Shown here in pieces: positions 6,022 through 8,490 of a DNA stretch of 8,490 nucleotides. How positions within the stretch are numbered: the first letter of the stretch is position 1; each line of letters opens with the position of its first letter. This stretch comes from Holophaga sp. (GTDB lineage: Bacteria; Acidobacteriota; Holophagae; Holophagales; Holophagaceae). The notes beneath the pieces are model-generated. The model was not told the DNA's origin and searched no databases. It was given only the letters and a program-made list of their open reading frames with translations. The DNA is taken from the NCBI GenBank assembly GCA_030691225.1, contig JAUYES010000828.1, forward strand, positions 1 to 8,490. Reading direction: 5' to 3'. A program made the position numbers and the translations under genes.

Positions 6022-7110
6022 CTACCCCCGGATCGGCACTGTCCCATTCGCGGCCCTTGCGTATTGGCCGGGCCAGGGAGTTTTGACGCCGAGTTCTACT
6101 GCGGCGCGCAGGGGCCAGCGGGGATCGCGTAGGAGTTCGCGGCCCAGCAATACGAGATCGGCTTGGCCCTGGGCAAGAATGGCTTCGGCTTGTTGGGGCT
6201 GGGTGATCAGACCCACGGCTCCGGTGGGAAGGCCCGCCTCTGCTCGGATGCGCTGCGCAAAGGGCACCTGGAAACCAGGGGAGATGGGCATGGTGGCGCG
6301 GGGTACCATGCCGCCGGTGGAAACATCGATCAAGTCCACGCCTAGTCCGCGCAGTTCTTGGCAAAGCGCTATGGATTCCTCGATCGTCCAACCGCCTTCC
6401 GCCCAATCCGTGGCCGAAATACGCACCAGGAGTGGAAGTCGTTCCGGCCAGACCGCGCGCACGGCCTGGACGGTTTCGCGCAACAGGCGGGTGCGATGAG
6501 TCAAGGAACCGCCATATTGATCTGTGCGGCGATTGGCGATGGGTGAAAGAAACTGGTGCAGCAGATAACCATGGGCCGCGTGAATTTCAACCACTTGGAA
6601 ACCCGCTGCCAGTGAGCGTTTCGCGGCTTCTGCGAAGGCGTGAATGATTTTGGCGATACCCGCTTCATTCAACATCGCAGGGGTGGCCCAGCCTTCATCG
6701 AACGGCACGGCACTCGGTCCCACGGGCAACCAACCGCCTTCACTCACGGGGATGGTGGTCAACCCTCCGCGCCACGGCGCTTGCGTGCAGGCCTTGCGGC
6801 CTGCGTGCGCCAGTTGAATACCAGGAGTGGAACCCTGGGAGGTCAGGAAGCGATTGATGTGAAAGAGGGGTTCGATTTGCCCGTCCTCCCACAGTCCCAA
6901 GTCCTGAGGACTGATGCGCCCCTCGGGCAAAACGGCGGCGGCTTCGGAAAGAATCAGACCCGCACCGCCCTGGGCCAAACCGCCGTAATGAACCATATGC
7001 CAGTCACTGGCATAGCCATCGGCCGCTGAGTATTGGCACATGGGCGCCACGGCGATGCGATTGGGCAGCGTGATGCCGCGTAGCGCGAGGGGATCGAAGA
7101 GGCTGGTCAC
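6022..7110 (-). CDS. namA: Old yellow enzyme, YqjM-type NADPH dehydrogenase / ene-reductase
   Basis: This FMN-dependent TIM-barrel enzyme uses NAD(P)H to reduce activated C=C bonds (enals, enones, maleimides) and often nitro compounds. The 362-residue protein matches the YqjM ('thermophilic-like') subclass. It has MCQYSA at 24-29 with Cys25 and Tyr27 (YqjM Cys26/Tyr28), HAGRK at 102-106, and EIHAAHGYLLHQFLSP at 175-190 with His177, His180 and Tyr182 as substrate-binding residues. RRTDQYGGSL (194-203), Arg230 in LLVRIS, and GRELLRDPRWPLRAA near the C-terminus for phosphate and interface contacts are also present. Translation starts with GTG overlapping the stop of the yqhD-like gene by four bases, with GGAG eight bases upstream (7119-7122). 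It is last in the tetR-yqhD-OYE set and ends 22 bp before the convergent terminator. Physiological substrate is unknown. Confidence 0.94.
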   Translation of the reverse strand: MTSLFDPLALRGITLPNRIAVAPMCQYSAADGYASDWHMVHYGGLAQGGAGLILSEAAAVLPEGRISPQDLGLWEDGQIEPLFHINRFLTSQGSTPGIQLAHAGRKACTQAPWRGGLTTIPVSEGGWLPVGPSAVPFDEGWATPAMLNEAGIAKIIHAFAEAAKRSLAAGFQVVEIHAAHGYLLHQFLSPIANRRTDQYGGSLTHRTRLLRETVQAVRAVWPERLPLLVRISATDWAEGGWTIEESIALCQELRGLGVDLIDVSTGGMVPRATMPISPGFQVPFAQRIRAEAGLPTGAVGLITQPQQAEAILAQGQADLVLLGRELLRDPRWPLRAAVELGVKTPWPGQYARAANGTVPIRG

Positions 7111-8264
7111 AGAGCCCGCTCCAACACGCGCCGCGACACGTCGAGCGTGACGTCGCGCTTCTCGCCCAGGGCCCTCATGCCGTGGGCTTCCAGGGCTTCC
7201 ACGAGGTTCGGAATATCGGCGGCTTGGATGCCGTAATCCTGCAAGCGCGTTTTTACGCCCAGGCTTTCGAAGAAGGTGCGGGTGCGTTCAATGGCTTGGG
7301 TGGCGCGGGTTTGGTCATCGCCTTCGCGCAGGTCCCAGACCCGTTCGGCGTATTGCACGAGCTTCGCGCGCTTGGCCTCAAAGCGTTCGGTCAACATGGC
7401 GGGCAGCACCACGGCCAAGCTTTGCGCATGGTCCAGGCCGAATTTGGCGGTGAGTTCGTGACCAATCATGTGCGTGGCCCAATCCTGAGGCACCCCGGCC
7501 CCGATGAGGCCATTCAGAGCCAGCGTGGCACTCCACACAAAGGTCGCTCGGGCCTCGTACTGCTCGGGATGCTGCAAGGTGATTGGGCCAACTTCGATCA
7601 ATGTGCGCAGAATGCCTTCCGAAAAACGATCCTGCAGGGGCGCGTCGGCAGGATAAGTGAGGTACTGCTCCATGGTGTGGACGAAAGCATCCACCACACC
7701 GTTCGCGATCTGTCGCGGCGGTAGTGAATAGGTTTTGGTGGGATCCAACACCGAGAAGCGCGGGAAGAGCAGCGGGCTTCCGAAGGCCAATTTGGCACCG
7801 ATGGATTTGCGGGTGATGACGGCACCGCTATTCATTTCCGAGCCCGTGGCGGGCAAGGTCAGCACGGTGCCAAAGGGCACGGCTTCCTTCACCGGCGCCT
7901 TGCGGATCACGAGATCCCAGGCGTCTTCACCCGAGAATGGAATGGCCGCCGCGATGAACTTGGTGCCATCGATCACAGAGCCGCCGCCCACCGCCAGAAT
8001 GAATTCGGTTCGGGTTTCCCGAGCAAGCTTCACGGCGCCCATTAAATTTTCGAAGCTGGGGTTGGGTTCGATGCCGCCGAATTCCGTGACCACGGCGTGG
8101 CTCAGCGCCGCGCGGACTTCGACGAGGGTGCCGTTCTTGAGCACGCTGCCGCCACCGTAGGTGATCAGCACGCGCTGCCCCGCGGGGATTTCCTTGGCGA
8201 GGTCGGCGATGCGATCTTTGCCGAACAGGATTTTCGTGGGGTTTTGGTAGGTGAAGTTCTGCAT
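7107..8264 (-). CDS. yqhD: YqhD-type iron-dependent alcohol dehydrogenase / NADPH-dependent aldehyde reductase
   Basis: This is a group III (iron-dependent superfamily) alcohol dehydrogenase, in E. coli a broad NADPH-dependent reductase of toxic short-chain aldehydes. From ATG 8264 the protein has 385 residues (E. coli YqhD 387) and aligns almost end to end: PTKILFGK (9-16), LITYGGGSV (33-41), FGGIEPNPS (62-70), AVGGGSVIDGTKFIAAA (91-107), LTLPATGSE (135-143), LPPRQIANGVVDAFVHTMEQY (181-201) and GAGVPQDWATHMIGHEL (255-271). The metal ligands of E. coli YqhD (Asp194, His198, His267, His281) correspond to Asp192, His196, His265 and His279. GGGS at 37-40 fits NADPH preference. An in-frame ATG 24 codons upstream (8336) lies inside the tetR gene and is rejected; GAGG five bases before 8264 supports this start. 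It begins one base after the tetR stop and overlaps the OYE gene by four bases. Confidence 0.95.
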   Translation of the reverse strand: MQNFTYQNPTKILFGKDRIADLAKEIPAGQRVLITYGGGSVLKNGTLVEVRAALSHAVVTEFGGIEPNPSFENLMGAVKLARETRTEFILAVGGGSVIDGTKFIAAAIPFSGEDAWDLVIRKAPVKEAVPFGTVLTLPATGSEMNSGAVITRKSIGAKLAFGSPLLFPRFSVLDPTKTYSLPPRQIANGVVDAFVHTMEQYLTYPADAPLQDRFSEGILRTLIEVGPITLQHPEQYEARATFVWSATLALNGLIGAGVPQDWATHMIGHELTAKFGLDHAQSLAVVLPAMLTERFEAKRAKLVQYAERVWDLREGDDQTRATQAIERTRTFFESLGVKTRLQDYGIQAADIPNLVEALEAHGMRALGEKRDVTLDVSRRVLERAL

Positions 8265-8265
8265 C

Positions 8266-8490
8266 TCAGCCTCGTGGGGGGAAAACATCGTTGAAAAAGA
8301 AATCCAGGCACCGTCGCACGGGCTCTGTGGAGCCATGAATCTTCATGGCCAAAAGGCTGCCTTCCCAGGCAAACCAGAAGTGATCGGCGAGTGCTTCCGA
8401 CGAAACATCGCCCCGAACTTCACCGAGCTCTTGCCCCTGGCGAAGGTAGTCGCTGAAACGCTCCCGCCACAGGGTGATGACCGCCACCAT
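8266..8490 (-). CDS. TetR/AcrR-family transcriptional regulator, C-terminal part (5' end beyond window)
   Basis: Only the last 74 or so codons are inside the window. They form a TetR-type ligand-binding C-terminal domain: FSDYLRQGQELGEVRGDVSSEALADHFW (a helix-turn-helix piece common in TetR C-termini), then WEGSLLAMKIHGSTEPVRRCLDFFF and a short tail FNDVFPPRG. The layout resembles NemR/AcuR-like regulators, whose ends read along the lines of 'LQAKISRSFEPL'. The N-terminal DNA-binding domain is not visible, and the methionine at the edge is probably internal. The TGA stop is one base before the yqhD start, so the three genes are probably one transcript that the regulator represses, with an electrophile or aldehyde as inducer. 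Family call is good; the ligand and autoregulation are inference. Confidence 0.8.
   Translation of the reverse strand: MVAVITLWRERFSDYLRQGQELGEVRGDVSSEALADHFWFAWEGSLLAMKIHGSTEPVRRCLDFFFNDVFPPRG
8270..8273 (-). promoter_or_regulatory. Ribosome binding site of yqhD
   Basis: The minus strand reads GAGG, five bases, then ATG at 8264-8262. The site lies just before and adjoining the tetR stop codon (8268-8266) and selects the family-consistent start over the longer frame. Confidence 0.6.

Noticed and set aside
5873..6499. Plus-strand frame of 208 residues beginning MKRRKKSSHKERKETQRNAKR
   Set aside because: The HKERKETQRNAK stretch is the repeat read in another frame, and the rest is antisense to the old yellow enzyme.
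7182..7724. Plus-strand frame of 180 residues opposite yqhD
   Set aside because: It is antisense to a gene that matches YqhD almost residue for residue, and has no independent evidence.

Overview
The window is compact, GC-rich bacterial chromosome with strong Shine-Dalgarno sites and many translationally coupled genes. It holds nine genes in three blocks, all assignable to known families except one. The taxon cannot be fixed from sequence alone. An RseC-like gene followed by rnfB-rnfC-rnfD, with an rnfB carrying extra ferredoxin clusters, is an order I associate with anaerobic or facultative bacteria such as Bacteroidota and some Acidobacteriota. The high GC makes a Holophaga/Geothrix-like acidobacterium or a similar anaerobe my tentative guess.

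Block 1 (1-3414, minus strand) is the 5' part of an Rnf operon, transcribed right to left: RseC-family membrane protein, rnfB, rnfC, rnfD. The first junction is a direct abutment and the next two are overlaps of 17 and 4 nt. rnfD runs off the left edge, and rnfG, rnfE and rnfA would be expected beyond it. The complex moves electrons between reduced ferredoxin and NAD+, coupled to ion transport across the membrane.

The divergent gap (3415 to about 3839) separates block 1 from block 2 and should hold promoters for both sides. I could not identify any convincingly.

Block 2 (3840-5895, plus strand) contains psd (phosphatidylserine decarboxylase), scpB (condensin accessory protein; GTGA overlap with psd) and a small exported alanine-rich coiled-coil protein of unknown function.

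Between blocks 2 and 3 (5893-6000) lies a long imperfect inverted repeat with short tandem repeats and T-runs on both sides. It looks like a bidirectional terminator formed by a dispersed CAAAGAACG-type intergenic repeat.

Block 3 (6022-8490, minus strand) is a tightly packed set: the C-terminal end of a TetR-family regulator, a YqhD-type NADPH-dependent aldehyde reductase/alcohol dehydrogenase, and a YqjM-type old yellow enzyme. It resembles a regulated reactive-electrophile detoxification operon in which one enzyme reduces activated C=C bonds and the other reduces aldehydes.

I see no CRISPR array, insertion sequence, tRNA/rRNA, phage gene or clearly new system. The most interesting items are the tetR-yqhD-OYE arrangement, the hairpin whose base contains a stop codon, the variant flavinylation site in RnfD, and the psd-scpB coupling.
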